The position numbers were made by a program, and so were the translations under genes. The notes under the pieces were generated by a model. That model worked only from the letters and a program-made list of their open reading frames with translations, was not told the DNA's origin and did not search any database. From Actinomycetes bacterium (GTDB lineage Bacteria > Actinomycetota > Actinomycetes > Actinomycetales > Microbacteriaceae): a stretch of DNA of 64,000 bases. The DNA lies in NCBI GenBank assembly GCA_029779645.1, contig JAKPAC010000037.1:1-64000 (forward strand), written 5' to 3'. Positions 34,924 through 43,542 of the stretch are shown in pieces (the stretch's first letter is position 1; every line of letters starts with the position of its first letter).

Positions 34924-35442
34924 CTACGTCGCCGCGGCCGTCGCCGGCGCCGCTGAGATGCTCGTCGGGGCCGGGGGCTCGGGCGTCTCACCCGAGTTGA
35001 TCGCGTGCAGCAGGGTCGCGAGGCGCTCGACGTCGGTCACGTCCCACGCGGAGAGCGCGCCGACGAGCCGGTTCTCGTCGCTCTGGCGCGCGGCGTCCAG
35101 GCGCTCCTGGCCGAATGCCGTGGTGCTCAGCAGCTGCGAGCGGCGGTCGTCGGGGTCGGGCGTGCGCGTGATGAACTCGAGGCTCTCGAGTTCGCGCACC
35201 GCGCGGCTGAGTAGCGACTTGTCGACGCCGAAGTGCTCGGTGAGCTTCGAGAGCGTGATCGGCCCGCGCCGGGTGATGATGTTCAGCACCTTGAAGTGCG
35301 CGGGGGTCAGCCCCGGGCTCACCGACTCTGCGGTGCGCCGCAGGAACAGCCGGATCCGGCTGACGAGCTCGCTGAGCTCGGCCTCGATGGCGCGCGCCGC
35401 GGCCTCGCGCCGCGGATCAGCGCCCATGTGCGCGGGGCTCAT
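34924..35442 (-). CDS. MarR-family regulator
   Basis: A 172-residue MarR protein. The winged helix-turn-helix is at ITLSKLTEHFGVDKSLLSRAVRELESLEFITRTPDPDDRRSQ. ATG 35442 or 35427 both overlap the 3' end of the upstream efflux gene; 35442 is chosen. The gene is thus second in the pump operon. A GTTGA-N6-TCAAC palindrome on the pump promoter is the likely target, giving feedback control. Confidence 0.85.
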   Translation of the reverse strand: MSPAHMGADPRREAAARAIEAELSELVSRIRLFLRRTAESVSPGLTPAHFKVLNIITRRGPITLSKLTEHFGVDKSLLSRAVRELESLEFITRTPDPDDRRSQLLSTTAFGQERLDAARQSDENRLVGALSAWDVTDVERLATLLHAINSGETPEPPAPTSISAAPATAAAT

Positions 35443-37240
35443 GCCCGTGGGCCTCGGTCGCGCGCGCCTCATGCTGGCGCTGCTCGACGCCATGCGAGGG
35501 GGCGCCCGCGACGGTGGCCGCGGCATCCGCCGCATCGAGCCCCGCGTCGCGCGCCGCCTCGATCTCGGCGGCGGCGTCGTCGCCGGCGATCTCGCTCGCG
35601 ATCATCGCGGCGCCGTCGCCCGCGGCGTCGGTCGCGAGCGCGGCCTCCTGCGCGGCGAGACGCTGTGAGGTCGTCATGGTGGTGAGCGAGTGGTTGGGCA
35701 GGAAGATGATGGCCAGGAAGCTCACCACGGCCATCGGCGCGGCGATCATGAACGCCGACGAGATCGCCTGGGCGTAGATGTCCTCCACGATCACGCGCAC
35801 CGACTCGGGCAGCAGGCTCACCTGGGGGAGCGTGCCGGAGGAGAGCTGCGCGGCGATCTCGGTGCCCTTGTCGCCGAGCTTCGCGATCGCCTCGCCGAGC
35901 GCCTGCCGGCTCGAGGCGAACAGGCTGCTCGCGCTGAGCGCCAGGACCGCGCCCATCACCGAGACGCCGATCGTGCCGCCGAGGCTGCGGAAGAACGTGA
36001 CGCCAGAGCTGGCCACGCCCATCTCCTCGGGCTTCGCGGTGTTCTGCACGATCAGCACGAGGTTCTGCATGGTCATGCCGACGCCGGCGCCGAGCAGGAA
36101 CATGTAGACCGAGACGAGGAAGAAGTTCGTGTCGAAGCGGAGGGTCGTCATCATGAACGAGCCGGCGATCATCAGCACGCTGCCCGAGACGACGTACGGC
36201 TTCCAATGGCCGTGCTTGGTGATGAGCTGACCGACGACGATCGAGGTGAGCAGCATGCCGCCGATCATCGGCAGCGTCATCAGGCCCGCCTCGGCGGGCG
36301 TCGCGCCGCGCGCCATCTGCATGTACTGGCTCAGGTAGACCGAGGTGCCGAACATCGCGATGCCGGTGGCGATCGACGCGGTGACCGAGAGCGTGAAGGT
36401 GCGGTTGCGGAAGAGGGTGAGGGGGATGAGCGGCTCGGAGGAGCGGAGCTCGACCAGCACGAACGCGCCGGCGACGAGGAGCCCGCCGCCCGCCAGCAGC
36501 ACCGTCTCGAGGCTCCACCACTCGTAGGCGGAGCCGGCGTTGGTCACCCAGATGAGGATGAGCGAGACCGACACCGACAGCAGCACCATGCCGAGGTAGT
36601 CGATCTTGCGCTTGGTGCGCGGCATCGGCGGGAGGTGGAGGGTGCGATGCAGGATCCAGATCGCGGCGATCGCGAACGGGATGGTGACGAAGAAGTTCCA
36701 GCGCCAGCCGAACGCGTCGGTGATGACACCGCCCAGCAGGGGGCCTCCGACGGTGCCGAGCGCCATGATCGCGCCGAACAGGCCCATGTAGCGGCCGCGC
36801 TCGCGCGGGCTGATCACGTCGGCCATCAGGATCTGCCCGAGCGCGGCGAGACCGCCGGCGCCGATGCCCTGGAACGCGCGGAAGGTGATCATGGTCGCTG
36901 GGTCCTGCGCGAAGCCGGCGACCGCGGTCGCGCCCACGAAGATCACCATGGCGATCTGGATGAGCGTCTTGCGGTTGAACAGGTCGGCGAGCTTGCCCCA
37001 GATCGGGGTCGAGATGGCGGTCGTCAGCAGGGTGGACGTGACCACCCAGGTGAATGCCGACTGGTCGCCGCCGATGTCGTGCACGATCACGGGCAGCGAC
37101 GTCGAGACCACCGTGCCGGCGAGGATCGAGACGAACATGCCGATGAGCAGGCCCGAGATGGTCTTGATCACCTCGCGCGGCGTCATCGCCGCGGGGGCCT
37201 CGGGTGCACTGGGGGTGGGCGGCGCGGATGCAGCTGTCAT
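35417..37240 (-). CDS. MFS multidrug exporter, DHA2 family, His-rich tail
   Basis: A 607-residue, 14-TM exporter of the EmrB/QacA group, not a close paralog of the pair at 1.7-4.7 kb. MFS motif A (GKLADLFNRKT), motif C-like GTVGGPLLGG and TWVVTSTLL are visible. The C-terminal 100 residues are a cytoplasmic Ala/Asp-rich tail ending in a run with several His (SHGVEQRQHEARATEAHGHE), which may bind metal. First gene of an operon with a MarR regulator. Confidence 0.87.
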   Translation of the reverse strand: MTAASAPPTPSAPEAPAAMTPREVIKTISGLLIGMFVSILAGTVVSTSLPVIVHDIGGDQSAFTWVVTSTLLTTAISTPIWGKLADLFNRKTLIQIAMVIFVGATAVAGFAQDPATMITFRAFQGIGAGGLAALGQILMADVISPRERGRYMGLFGAIMALGTVGGPLLGGVITDAFGWRWNFFVTIPFAIAAIWILHRTLHLPPMPRTKRKIDYLGMVLLSVSVSLILIWVTNAGSAYEWWSLETVLLAGGGLLVAGAFVLVELRSSEPLIPLTLFRNRTFTLSVTASIATGIAMFGTSVYLSQYMQMARGATPAEAGLMTLPMIGGMLLTSIVVGQLITKHGHWKPYVVSGSVLMIAGSFMMTTLRFDTNFFLVSVYMFLLGAGVGMTMQNLVLIVQNTAKPEEMGVASSGVTFFRSLGGTIGVSVMGAVLALSASSLFASSRQALGEAIAKLGDKGTEIAAQLSSGTLPQVSLLPESVRVIVEDIYAQAISSAFMIAAPMAVVSFLAIIFLPNHSLTTMTTSQRLAAQEAALATDAAGDGAAMIASEIAGDDAAAEIEAARDAGLDAADAAATVAGAPSHGVEQRQHEARATEAHGHEPRAHGR

Positions 37241-37303
37241 TGACGACCTTCACGAATGGTGGGCGCGCACCCGGCCGAGACGGCGCGTGACGGGCGCAAG
37301 AGA

Positions 37304-37349
37304 TTGTTGATAAAGGTCAACTATATGGATGCGAGGGGGCCGGCGTCAA
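37304..37349 (-). promoter_or_regulatory. Promoter and MarR-type operator of the efflux operon
   Basis: On the - strand, -35 TTGACG (37349-37344), an 18-bp spacer and -10 TATAGT (37325-37320) form a near-consensus promoter. GTTGA (37306-37310) and TCAAC (37317-37321) make an inverted repeat that touches the -10 and covers the start point. This is the usual position for MarR repression. Confidence 0.75.
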
Positions 37350-37374
37350 GCAGGGAGGGTCTGTGTTTCGCGCC

Positions 37375-38154
37375 TTACGCGGGCGAGCCGCCCCCGCCGA
37401 GCGCCATCGCGCGGCGGATCTCGCGCTCGTGTGCGGGCGTCAGCGCGTACTCGGGCACCGCGCCGCGCGAGATGAACTCGTGCTCGGCCACGGCGGCGGC
37501 GACCGCGGGCGAGTCGGCTCCGCCGAATCCCGGGTCGATCGGCGGCCTGGCATCGCCGGGCGCCGCGGGGCGGGCGCGGGTCGTGCGACGGTGCAGCTCG
37601 TCGATCAGCGCATCGGCCATGCCCACAAGCTTGCGGATCTCGACGTCGTCGCGGTCGATCCACACGCTGCGCGGCTCGTCGTCGACGGGCACGAAGTCCT
37701 CGTGCTGCTCCCAGACCACCAGCGTGCGCTCGGCGCCCAGCACGTACTGCTGCCACCACACCTGTCGCAGGTAGTTGCGCGGGATGCTTCGCCACGGCTT
37801 CGTTGTCGTCTTGATCTCGCACAGGTGCACCGCGTCGCCCACGACCGCCAGCCCGTCGGGCGTCGCGAGGTGGCGGGCCTCCTCGCGGGCGCGGAAGAGC
37901 GCCGTCGAGGGGAGGATGCCGTGCGTCGCCGCCACCCAGCGGGCGATCTCCGGCTCGCGTCGGCGCCCGTGCTCGGTGTAGGCGTTTCCGCTGAACCCGG
38001 AGCCGTGCAGCTTCGCGGTGGCGGCGGTCTCGATCGAGCGCGCGGAGGTGAGGCCGGCGACGTCGGTTGCGGTGATCCCGCGCGCTCGGGCGCGGAGCCA
38101 CGCCACCCGGTCGGTGGAGTCGGCGACGATGCGCGCGGCGAGTTCGGGTGTCAC
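37375..38154 (-). CDS. YqaJ-type (lambda exonuclease-like) nuclease
   Basis: A 259-residue protein of the YqaJ viral-recombinase superfamily (PD-(D/E)xK). ITATDVAGL near the start, the conserved Glu in HGRRREPEIARW, Asp in ATPDGLAVVGD, the ExK pair in EIKTTTKPW and QVWWQQYVLG fit the active-site order. Phage members pair with an annealing protein; none is next to it here, so it may be a housekeeping or relic gene. It is a single gene with no phage context. Confidence 0.8.
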   Translation of the reverse strand: MTPELAARIVADSTDRVAWLRARARGITATDVAGLTSARSIETAATAKLHGSGFSGNAYTEHGRRREPEIARWVAATHGILPSTALFRAREEARHLATPDGLAVVGDAVHLCEIKTTTKPWRSIPRNYLRQVWWQQYVLGAERTLVVWEQHEDFVPVDDEPRSVWIDRDDVEIRKLVGMADALIDELHRRTTRARPAAPGDARPPIDPGFGGADSPAVAAAVAEHEFISRGAVPEYALTPAHEREIRRAMALGGGGSPA

Positions 38155-38260
38155 CCTTCGAGCCTAACCGCAGCCACCCCCGGGCGCGGGGCCGCCACCC
38201 CGGCGGCGGGAGGGGGGCGCCGCCCCGTCGCCCCGTCCCCGCTTCCAGCCCGGCCGCCCG

Positions 38261-38285
38261 CCGCGCCGCGCCGCGCCGCCGCGCC
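38261..38285. repeat. GC-only pentamer repeat (CCGCG/CCGCC)
   Basis: Three CCGCG units at 38261-38275 followed by related CCGCC/GCGCC units, in a stretch of about 90% GC from 38165 to 38320 between the YqaJ gene and the rplJ promoter. No gene was seen in that stretch. Confidence 0.6.
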
Positions 38286-38324
38286 GTCGCCCGCCCCCGG
38301 GGGGGATGCGTGCCGGCACGGATT

Positions 38325-38352
38325 TTGCGAGGGGAGCGGCATCCATTAGTCT
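38325..38352 (+). promoter_or_regulatory. rplJL promoter
   Basis: -35 TTGCGA (38325-38330), a 16-bp spacer and -10 TAGTCT (38347-38352). The AT content rises sharply here from the GC-rich stretch upstream. It drives the L10 leader and rplJ-rplL. Confidence 0.6.
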
Positions 38353-38499
38353 TGGGGGAGCCAAAGACCGTCGGTCATCGGAATGCGCGCAAGCGCAATC
38401 GATCGAAGCTCTGCACTGCAGGGGCCCACGCAGGTGTGACTGAGATCCTCAGAGCAATCTGATGCCAAGCTCCGTGCGCCTGCGCCGGAGCTTTTTTCA
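38353..38499 (+). ncRNA. L10 leader with attenuator-type hairpin
   Basis: The leader upstream of rplJ folds into several helices and ends in AGCTCCG (38468-38474) / CGGAGCT (38486-38492) with TTTTTT at 38492-38497, a textbook terminator 85 nt before the rplJ start. It fits the r-protein L10 leader, where L10-(L12)4 binds its own mRNA. The T-run hairpin implies that control here is by early termination. A Rfam L10_leader model would be the check. Confidence 0.75.
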
Positions 38500-38581
38500 T
38501 TGCCAGCCACGATCCCCGAGACCCGGCACTGCGGCCGACGATCCACCACCGTGGAGCGTCTCGAAGACAAAAGGAGTGGCC

Positions 38582-39097
38582 ATGGCACGGAAGGATGCTG
38601 CGGTTGCCGAGCTCACGAAGAATTTCGAGGACTCGACTGCCGTTCTGCTGACCGAGTACCGCGGACTCACGGTTGCGGAGCTCAAGGAGCTGCGCAAGTC
38701 CATTCGTGACGACGCAAACTACGCCGTGGTGAAGAACACGCTGACCAAGATTGCCGCCGAGAAGGCTGGCATCACGGGGCTGGACGACGAGCTTGCGGGC
38801 CCGTCTGCCATCGCCTTCGTGCACGGTGACCCCGTCGCCGTCGCAAAGGGTCTGCGCGCCTTCGCCAAGGCACACCCTCTTCTCGTGATCAAGGGCGGCT
38901 ACTTCGATGGCGCCGCGCTGACCGCTGCAGAGGTGGGCAAGCTCGCTGACCTCGAGAGCCGTGAAGTCCTGCTGGCGAAGCTCGCCGGCGCGATGAAGGC
39001 CTCGCTGTTCGGAGCCGCCTACCTGTTCACCGCACCGCTCTCGAAGACCGTTCGCACGGTCGAGGCACTGCGCGAGAAGCAGGAATCCGCAGCCTAG
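38582..39097 (+). CDS. rplJ: 50S ribosomal protein L10
   Basis: A 171-residue L10, base of the L12 stalk. [21 protein letters not shown] and [15 protein letters not shown] are typical; the C-terminal helix binds L12 dimers. ATG 38582 follows GGAGTGGCC. It is 95 bp ahead of rplL. Confidence 0.97.
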   Translation: MARKDAAVAELTKNFEDSTAVLLTEYRGLTVAELKELRKSIRDDANYAVVKNTLTKIAAEKAGITGLDDELAGPSAIAFVHGDPVAVAKGLRAFAKAHPLLVIKGGYFDGAALTAAEVGKLADLESREVLLAKLAGAMKASLFGAAYLFTAPLSKTVRTVEALREKQESAA

Positions 39098-39191
39098 GCT
39101 CACGCCTCGGGCTCGGTGAAAACCACACAAACCTTCATGTCGACCAGGCCGCGCAGCGGCCGAATCGACACACCAATCAAGGAGAAACATC

Positions 39192-39578
39192 ATGGCAAAG
39201 CTCACCACTGAGGAGCTGCTCAACGCGTTCAAGGAGCTCACCCTCATCGAGCTCAGCGAGTTCGTCAAGGCGTTCGAGGAGACCTTCGAGGTCACCGCTG
39301 CTGCTCCGGTCGCCGTTGCCGGCCCCGCCGCCGCCGGTGGCGCCGCCGCTGAAGAGGTCGAGGAGCAGTCGTCGTTCGACGTCGTGCTCGAGTCGGCCGG
39401 CGAGAAGAAGATCCAGGTCATCAAGGTCGTGCGCGAGCTGACCAGCCTGGGCCTCGGCGAGGCGAAGGCTGTCGTCGACGGCGCCCCCAAGGCTGTGCTC
39501 GAGGGCGCAACCAAGGAGGCCGCCGACAAGGCGAAGGCCGCGCTCGAAGAGGCCGGCGCGACCGTCACCCTCAAGTAG
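39192..39578 (+). CDS. rplL: 50S ribosomal protein L7/L12
   Basis: A 128-residue L12: helical dimerisation N-domain ([27 protein letters not shown]), Ala/Gly hinge (about residues 36-55) and the globular C-domain with [28 protein letters not shown], which recruits translation GTPases. AAGGAG precedes ATG. rpoB would be the next classic neighbour but is not here. Confidence 0.98.
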   Translation: MAKLTTEELLNAFKELTLIELSEFVKAFEETFEVTAAAPVAVAGPAAAGGAAAEEVEEQSSFDVVLESAGEKKIQVIKVVRELTSLGLGEAKAVVDGAPKAVLEGATKEAADKAKAALEEAGATVTLK

Positions 39579-39609
39579 TCGCCGCGCCGTCACGGCGCAT
39601 GACTGCTGC

Positions 39610-39645
39610 AAAGAGCCCCGGATGCTTCGGCATCCGGGGCTCTTT
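39610..39645 (+). terminator. rplJL terminator
   Basis: A perfect 16-bp stem, 39610-39625 with 39630-39645, closed by the stable TTCG tetraloop; the stem ends in CTCTTT, which supplies the T-run. Confidence 0.93.
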
Positions 39646-39723
39646 CGTGTGCGGGGAGCGCGCGGTTCGCGGATCGTGGCGCGCGGGAGGGCCTTCGCGG
39701 CGCTACGGTCGGGCTCGAGGCTG

Positions 39724-39770
39724 TTGCGGAGTGTGCGGGCCCGGCCTACGGTGACCTTGGAAGCGGTTCC
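39724..39770 (+). promoter_or_regulatory. Promoter and LacI-type operator of sugar importer operon
   Basis: -35 TTGCGG (39724-39729), a 17-bp spacer and -10 TACGGT (39747-39752). GGAAGCGGTTCC (39759-39770), a palindrome with central CG, sits just after the -10 and matches the LacI/GalR operator style. No LacI-family gene is in the window, so its repressor is encoded elsewhere. Confidence 0.7.
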
Positions 39771-39832
39771 TCACCGCGCACATGCGCCGGGGCGCCGTAG
39801 CACGCCAAGAACATCCTTCAAAGGAGGAACGC

Positions 39833-41143
39833 ATGGCTCATCGCAGACGTCAACGTGTCGTCTTCTCACTCGCGGCGATCGCCGCCACCGGACTTGTGGT
39901 CTCGGGCTGCGCGGGCGGCGGCGGAGGCGGCGGTTCCTCGAGCGCGCCGAGCGGCGAGTTCGCCGGCCAGACGCTGAACGTCGTCGCGGCCTGGTCGGGC
40001 GCCGAGCAGAAGAACTTCGAGCTCGTCCTGAAGAAGTTCGAGGACGACACCGGCGCAAAGGTCAACTACACGAGCTTCGGCGACAACGGCCCCACCTACA
40101 TCCAGGGGCAGCTCGAGGGCGGCACCCCGCCCAACATCGCGCTCACCGGGCAGCCGGCGCTGCTGCAGTCGCTCGCCGCGCAGGGCGATCTGATCCCCGT
40201 CAGCGACGAGGTCAAGAAGGTCGTCGAGGCGAACTACTCGCAGAGCTGGATCGACCTCGGCTCGGCCGACGATCAGCTCTACGGCGTCTGGTTCAAGGCA
40301 TCGAACAAGTCGACGATGTGGTACAACTCCGACATCTACGACGAGGCGGGCGCCACCGTCCCGAGTGACTGGGACGGCTTCATGGAGCAGCTGCAGCTCG
40401 TGCAGGACTCGGGCTTCTCGGGCATCTCCGTCGGGGCCGACGTGGGCTGGCCGCTCACCGACTGGTTCGAGAACGTCTACCTGCGCACCGCGGGCGGCGA
40501 GATGTACGACAAGCTCACCAATCACGAGATCCCCTGGACCGACCCGTCGGTCACCCGGGCGCTCGACGTGATGGCACAGCTGTGGAGCAGCGACGTGCTG
40601 CAGCCGGGCGGCGCGCAGCGCAGCTTCGGCGACGCCGTCACCGAGGTCTTCGGCGCCGACCCGAAGGCGGGCACCGTCTACGAGGGCGACTTCGTGGCGG
40701 GCGTGATCACCACCGACGGCAACTCGGTGGTCGGCGAGAACGCGCTGTTCTACGACTTCCCCGCGATCGACGGCTCGGCCCCGGCCGTGGTCGGCGGCGG
40801 CGACGTCGCCATCGCGTTCGTCGACGACGCGGCCACCATGGCGCTCATGAAGTACCTGGCCTCGCCCGAGTCGGCCGAGATCTGGATCCCCGAGGGCGGC
40901 CTGACCTCGCCGAACAAGGCCGTGGATTCCTCGGTGTACCCCGACGCGATCTCGCGCCAGATCGCCGAGGCGCTCACTAGCGCCGAGACGTTCCGCTTCG
41001 ACATGTCTGACCTGACGCCCAGCGCGTTCGGCGGTACGCCGGGGCAGGGCTTCTGGCAGGAGATGATCTCGTTCTACGAGAACCCGAGCGACGTCGCGGG
41101 CACGCAGCAGCGGCTCGAGGCGGCAGCGGCGGCGGCCTACTAG
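39833..41143 (+). CDS. Extracellular sugar-binding lipoprotein (ABC family 1)
   Basis: A 436-residue SBP of the MalE type with Arg-rich signal peptide and lipobox VVSGC (Cys about residue 25) followed by a Gly run. NVVAAWSGAEQKNFELVLKKFEDDTGAKVNYTSF, the GTPPNIALTGQPALLQSLA hinge and DFVAGVITTDG match the class. GGAGGAA lies 6 nt before ATG 39833. First gene of a three-gene importer; no ATPase is here, so it likely uses a shared MsiK-like ATPase. Confidence 0.9.
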   Translation: MAHRRRQRVVFSLAAIAATGLVVSGCAGGGGGGGSSSAPSGEFAGQTLNVVAAWSGAEQKNFELVLKKFEDDTGAKVNYTSFGDNGPTYIQGQLEGGTPPNIALTGQPALLQSLAAQGDLIPVSDEVKKVVEANYSQSWIDLGSADDQLYGVWFKASNKSTMWYNSDIYDEAGATVPSDWDGFMEQLQLVQDSGFSGISVGADVGWPLTDWFENVYLRTAGGEMYDKLTNHEIPWTDPSVTRALDVMAQLWSSDVLQPGGAQRSFGDAVTEVFGADPKAGTVYEGDFVAGVITTDGNSVVGENALFYDFPAIDGSAPAVVGGGDVAIAFVDDAATMALMKYLASPESAEIWIPEGGLTSPNKAVDSSVYPDAISRQIAEALTSAETFRFDMSDLTPSAFGGTPGQGFWQEMISFYENPSDVAGTQQRLEAAAAAAY

Positions 41144-41153
41144 GCCGACGCAC

Positions 41154-41190
41154 CTCGCGCGTGCGGCCCCACGCGGGCCGCACGCGCGAG
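41154..41190 (+). other. Intercistronic hairpin between binding protein and permease genes
   Basis: A 16-bp perfect stem (41154-41169 with 41175-41190) with a 5-nt loop fills the 73-bp gap. It resembles structures after malE-type genes that keep binding-protein mRNA high relative to permeases. Confidence 0.75.
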
Positions 41191-41216
41191 CACACAAGAA
41201 GCATGAGGTGCACTGC

Positions 41217-42581
41217 GTGACCGATACGGCCACCGCGAGAACCACGCCGTCGCCGGGGAGGCGAGCCACGGCCCCCTCCCCGGGCAGGGCCCGCCTGCGC
41301 CGCGGCGCGATCATCGCGTCATTCCTGCTCCCCGCGCTCGTCGTGCTGGGGGCGCTTGTCGTGTACCCCATCGTGTTCACGGTCATCCGGTCGTTCTACG
41401 ACCAGGGCGGGCAGAACTTCGCCGGCTGGGACAACTACGTCACGATGTTCACGAACGACACGACGTTCACCGCCATCCGCAACAACATCATGTGGGTCAT
41501 CGTGGCGCCCGCATCGTGCACGATTCTCGGCCTGATCTTCGCGGTGCTGCTCGAGAAGCTCAGGTGGAAGACCGCCTTCAAGCTCATCATCTTCATGCCG
41601 ATGGCGATCTCGATGCTCGCGGCCGGCGTGATCTTCCGGGGCATGTTCCAGGAGAGCCCGAACCTCGGCGTCGTGAACGCGGCCCTCGTCGGGATCAACA
41701 ACATCTTCTCGGACTCGGCCGACTACCCGGGCGCGAGGCCGCGCGACGGATTCGGCATCGTCGAGGACCGAGGCGTGATCGCGAGCGCCGATACGATCGC
41801 GCCCGGCGGCACCCAGGACTTCCCGCTCACCGGCATCCGCGCCACGAGCCTGCCCGACGACGCGGCGCAGGCGATCCCGGCCGCGAACGCGAGCGACACG
41901 CAGATCACCGGCACCGTGTTCCTCGACGTGCTCCGCGGCGGCGGCGGCACCGACGGCGAGATCGAGCCGGGCAAGCGCGGGCTTCCAGGCATCCGCGTCG
42001 ACGCAGTGGCCGCCGACGGCTCGATCCACGGCTACGCGACCACCGGCGCCGGAGGCGACTTCGTCATCGACGGGCTCGCGGTCGGTGCGCAGTACACCGT
42101 CGCGCTGCCGGCATCGAACTTCGACGAGGGCTTCCAGGGCGTCTCGTGGCTGAGCGCGTCATTCATCAACGGCGTCGTGATCCTCTCGTACATCTGGATC
42201 TGGGCCGGCTTCGCGATGGTGATGATCGCCTCCGGGCTCTCGGCGATGGACCGCTCCCTCCAGGAGGCCTCCCGCATCGACGGCGCGAACGAGTGGCAGG
42301 TGTTCACGCGGATCACCGCGCCGCTGCTCTCACCGGTGCTGATCGTGGTGTTCGTGACCCTGATCATCAACGTGCTGAAGATCTTCGACCTCGTCTACGT
42401 CATCCCGCCTGGCGCGTCCAAGCCCGCGGCGAACGTGATCGCGGTCGAGATGTGGACGGTGTCGTTCGGCGGCGGCGCCAACCAGGGGCTCGGCTCGGCG
42501 CTCGCGATCCTGCTGCTCGTGCTCGTGCTGCCCTCGATGATCATCAACGTCCGCCGATTCCGTGAGGACCGCAGCCGATGA
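41217..42581 (+). CDS. MalF-type sugar ABC permease with inserted extracytoplasmic beta-domain
   Basis: A 454-residue permease, about 150 longer than normal for its class. Membrane helices lie near residues 31-55, 88-110, 122-142, 312-340, 378-400 and 425-448; the EAA loop is EASRIDGANEWQVFTRITAPL. Between helices, residues about 165-305 form a soluble insert that includes TGTVFLDVLRGGGG, PGKRGLPGIRVDAV, HGYATTGAGGDFVIDGL and a Tyr-Thr-Val strand, which looks like a SpaA/SdrD-B or transthyretin-like beta-sandwich. It takes the place of the P2 loop of E. coli MalF. GTG 41217 has GAGG 8 nt upstream. Confidence 0.85.
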   Translation: MTDTATARTTPSPGRRATAPSPGRARLRRGAIIASFLLPALVVLGALVVYPIVFTVIRSFYDQGGQNFAGWDNYVTMFTNDTTFTAIRNNIMWVIVAPASCTILGLIFAVLLEKLRWKTAFKLIIFMPMAISMLAAGVIFRGMFQESPNLGVVNAALVGINNIFSDSADYPGARPRDGFGIVEDRGVIASADTIAPGGTQDFPLTGIRATSLPDDAAQAIPAANASDTQITGTVFLDVLRGGGGTDGEIEPGKRGLPGIRVDAVAADGSIHGYATTGAGGDFVIDGLAVGAQYTVALPASNFDEGFQGVSWLSASFINGVVILSYIWIWAGFAMVMIASGLSAMDRSLQEASRIDGANEWQVFTRITAPLLSPVLIVVFVTLIINVLKIFDLVYVIPPGASKPAANVIAVEMWTVSFGGGANQGLGSALAILLLVLVLPSMIINVRRFREDRSR

Positions 42582-43456
42582 GCGATCTCACCCTCGTGCG
42601 CCCCAAGAAGACCGTCGCGCAGCGGATCCTCGGCGTCTTCAGCTCCAGCATCGTCAACATCGTGCTGCTCATCGTCGCGGTCTTCTGGCTGGTGCCCACC
42701 GTCGGCCTGTTCATCACCTCGCTGCGCACCGCCGGCGACATCGCGGCGACCGGCTGGTGGACGGTGTTCACCGCGCCGGCGCAGCTCACGGTCGAGAATT
42801 ACACGAACCTGCTGTCGAACACGACGATCACCGGCTCGTTCCTGAACACCATCGTGATCGCGGTGCCCACCACGATCCTCGTCGTGATGATCGGCGCGAT
42901 CGCCGCGTACGGCTTCGCGTTCCTGCAGTTTCCGGGTCGCGACTGGCTGCTGATCGTCGTGATCATCCTGCTCGCGGTGCCGCTGCAGGTCGCCCTGATC
43001 CCGCTCGCCCGGCTGTTCGGGGCGATCGGCATCTTCGGCAGCGTGCTCGGCGTCATCCTCTTCCACACCGCGTTCGGGCTGCCGTTCGCGATCTTCCTGC
43101 TGCGCAACTTCTTCACGCAGGTGCCGACCGAGCTGCTCGAGGCCGCCCGCATCGACGGCGCCGGCGACTGGCGGATCTTCTTCCGGGTCATCCTGCCGCT
43201 GGGCCTGCCGGCGATCGCCTCGCTCGCGATCTTCCAGTTCCTGTGGACGTGGAACGATATGCTCGTCGCCCTCATCTTCACGAACTCCGAATCGCAGCCG
43301 CTGACGGTCGCGATCCAGTCCCAGCTGCGGCAGTACGGCGCGAACCTCGACGTGCTCTCGACGGGCGCCTTCGTGTCGATGATCGTGCCGCTGATCGTCT
43401 TCTTCGCGTTCCAGCGCTACTTCGTGCAGGCGCTGCTGGCGGGATCGCAGAAGTAG
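42578..43456 (+). CDS. MalG-type sugar ABC permease
   Basis: A 292-residue, six-helix permease. The EAA loop ELLEAARIDGAGDWRIFFRVILPLGLPAI is conserved and the QFLWTWNDMLVALIF segment is typical of CUT1 MalG proteins. ATG overlaps the stop of the partner permease (ATGA), so the two are made in step. It ends the importer operon; no sugar hydrolase is linked. Confidence 0.92.
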   Translation: MSDLTLVRPKKTVAQRILGVFSSSIVNIVLLIVAVFWLVPTVGLFITSLRTAGDIAATGWWTVFTAPAQLTVENYTNLLSNTTITGSFLNTIVIAVPTTILVVMIGAIAAYGFAFLQFPGRDWLLIVVIILLAVPLQVALIPLARLFGAIGIFGSVLGVILFHTAFGLPFAIFLLRNFFTQVPTELLEAARIDGAGDWRIFFRVILPLGLPAIASLAIFQFLWTWNDMLVALIFTNSESQPLTVAIQSQLRQYGANLDVLSTGAFVSMIVPLIVFFAFQRYFVQALLAGSQK

Positions 43457-43464
43457 CCCAGCTC

Positions 43465-43491
43465 GGGGGTCGGGGGTCGGGGGTCGGGGGG
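43465..43491 (+). other. G-quadruplex motif G5-TC-G5-TC-G5-TC-G6
   Basis: Four G-runs (43465-43469, 43472-43476, 43479-43483, 43486-43491) with 2-nt TC loops lie 9 bp after the permease stop. Such a tract can form a very stable parallel quadruplex. It may serve in place of a normal terminator between this operon and the convergent DUF305 gene. Confidence 0.85.
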
Positions 43492-43542
43492 TGCGCCGCG
43501 GCGCTCCGCAGCGACGAGCGATGTGGATGCCGCGGCCGACGC

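Noticed and set aside
37375..38154. Prophage remnant around the YqaJ gene
   Set aside because: No integrase, annealing protein or other phage gene on either side.
38352..38357. TTGGGG near the rplJ start as a target of the CCCCAA sRNA
   Set aside because: The six-base match lies at or before the probable transcription start and is too short to claim.
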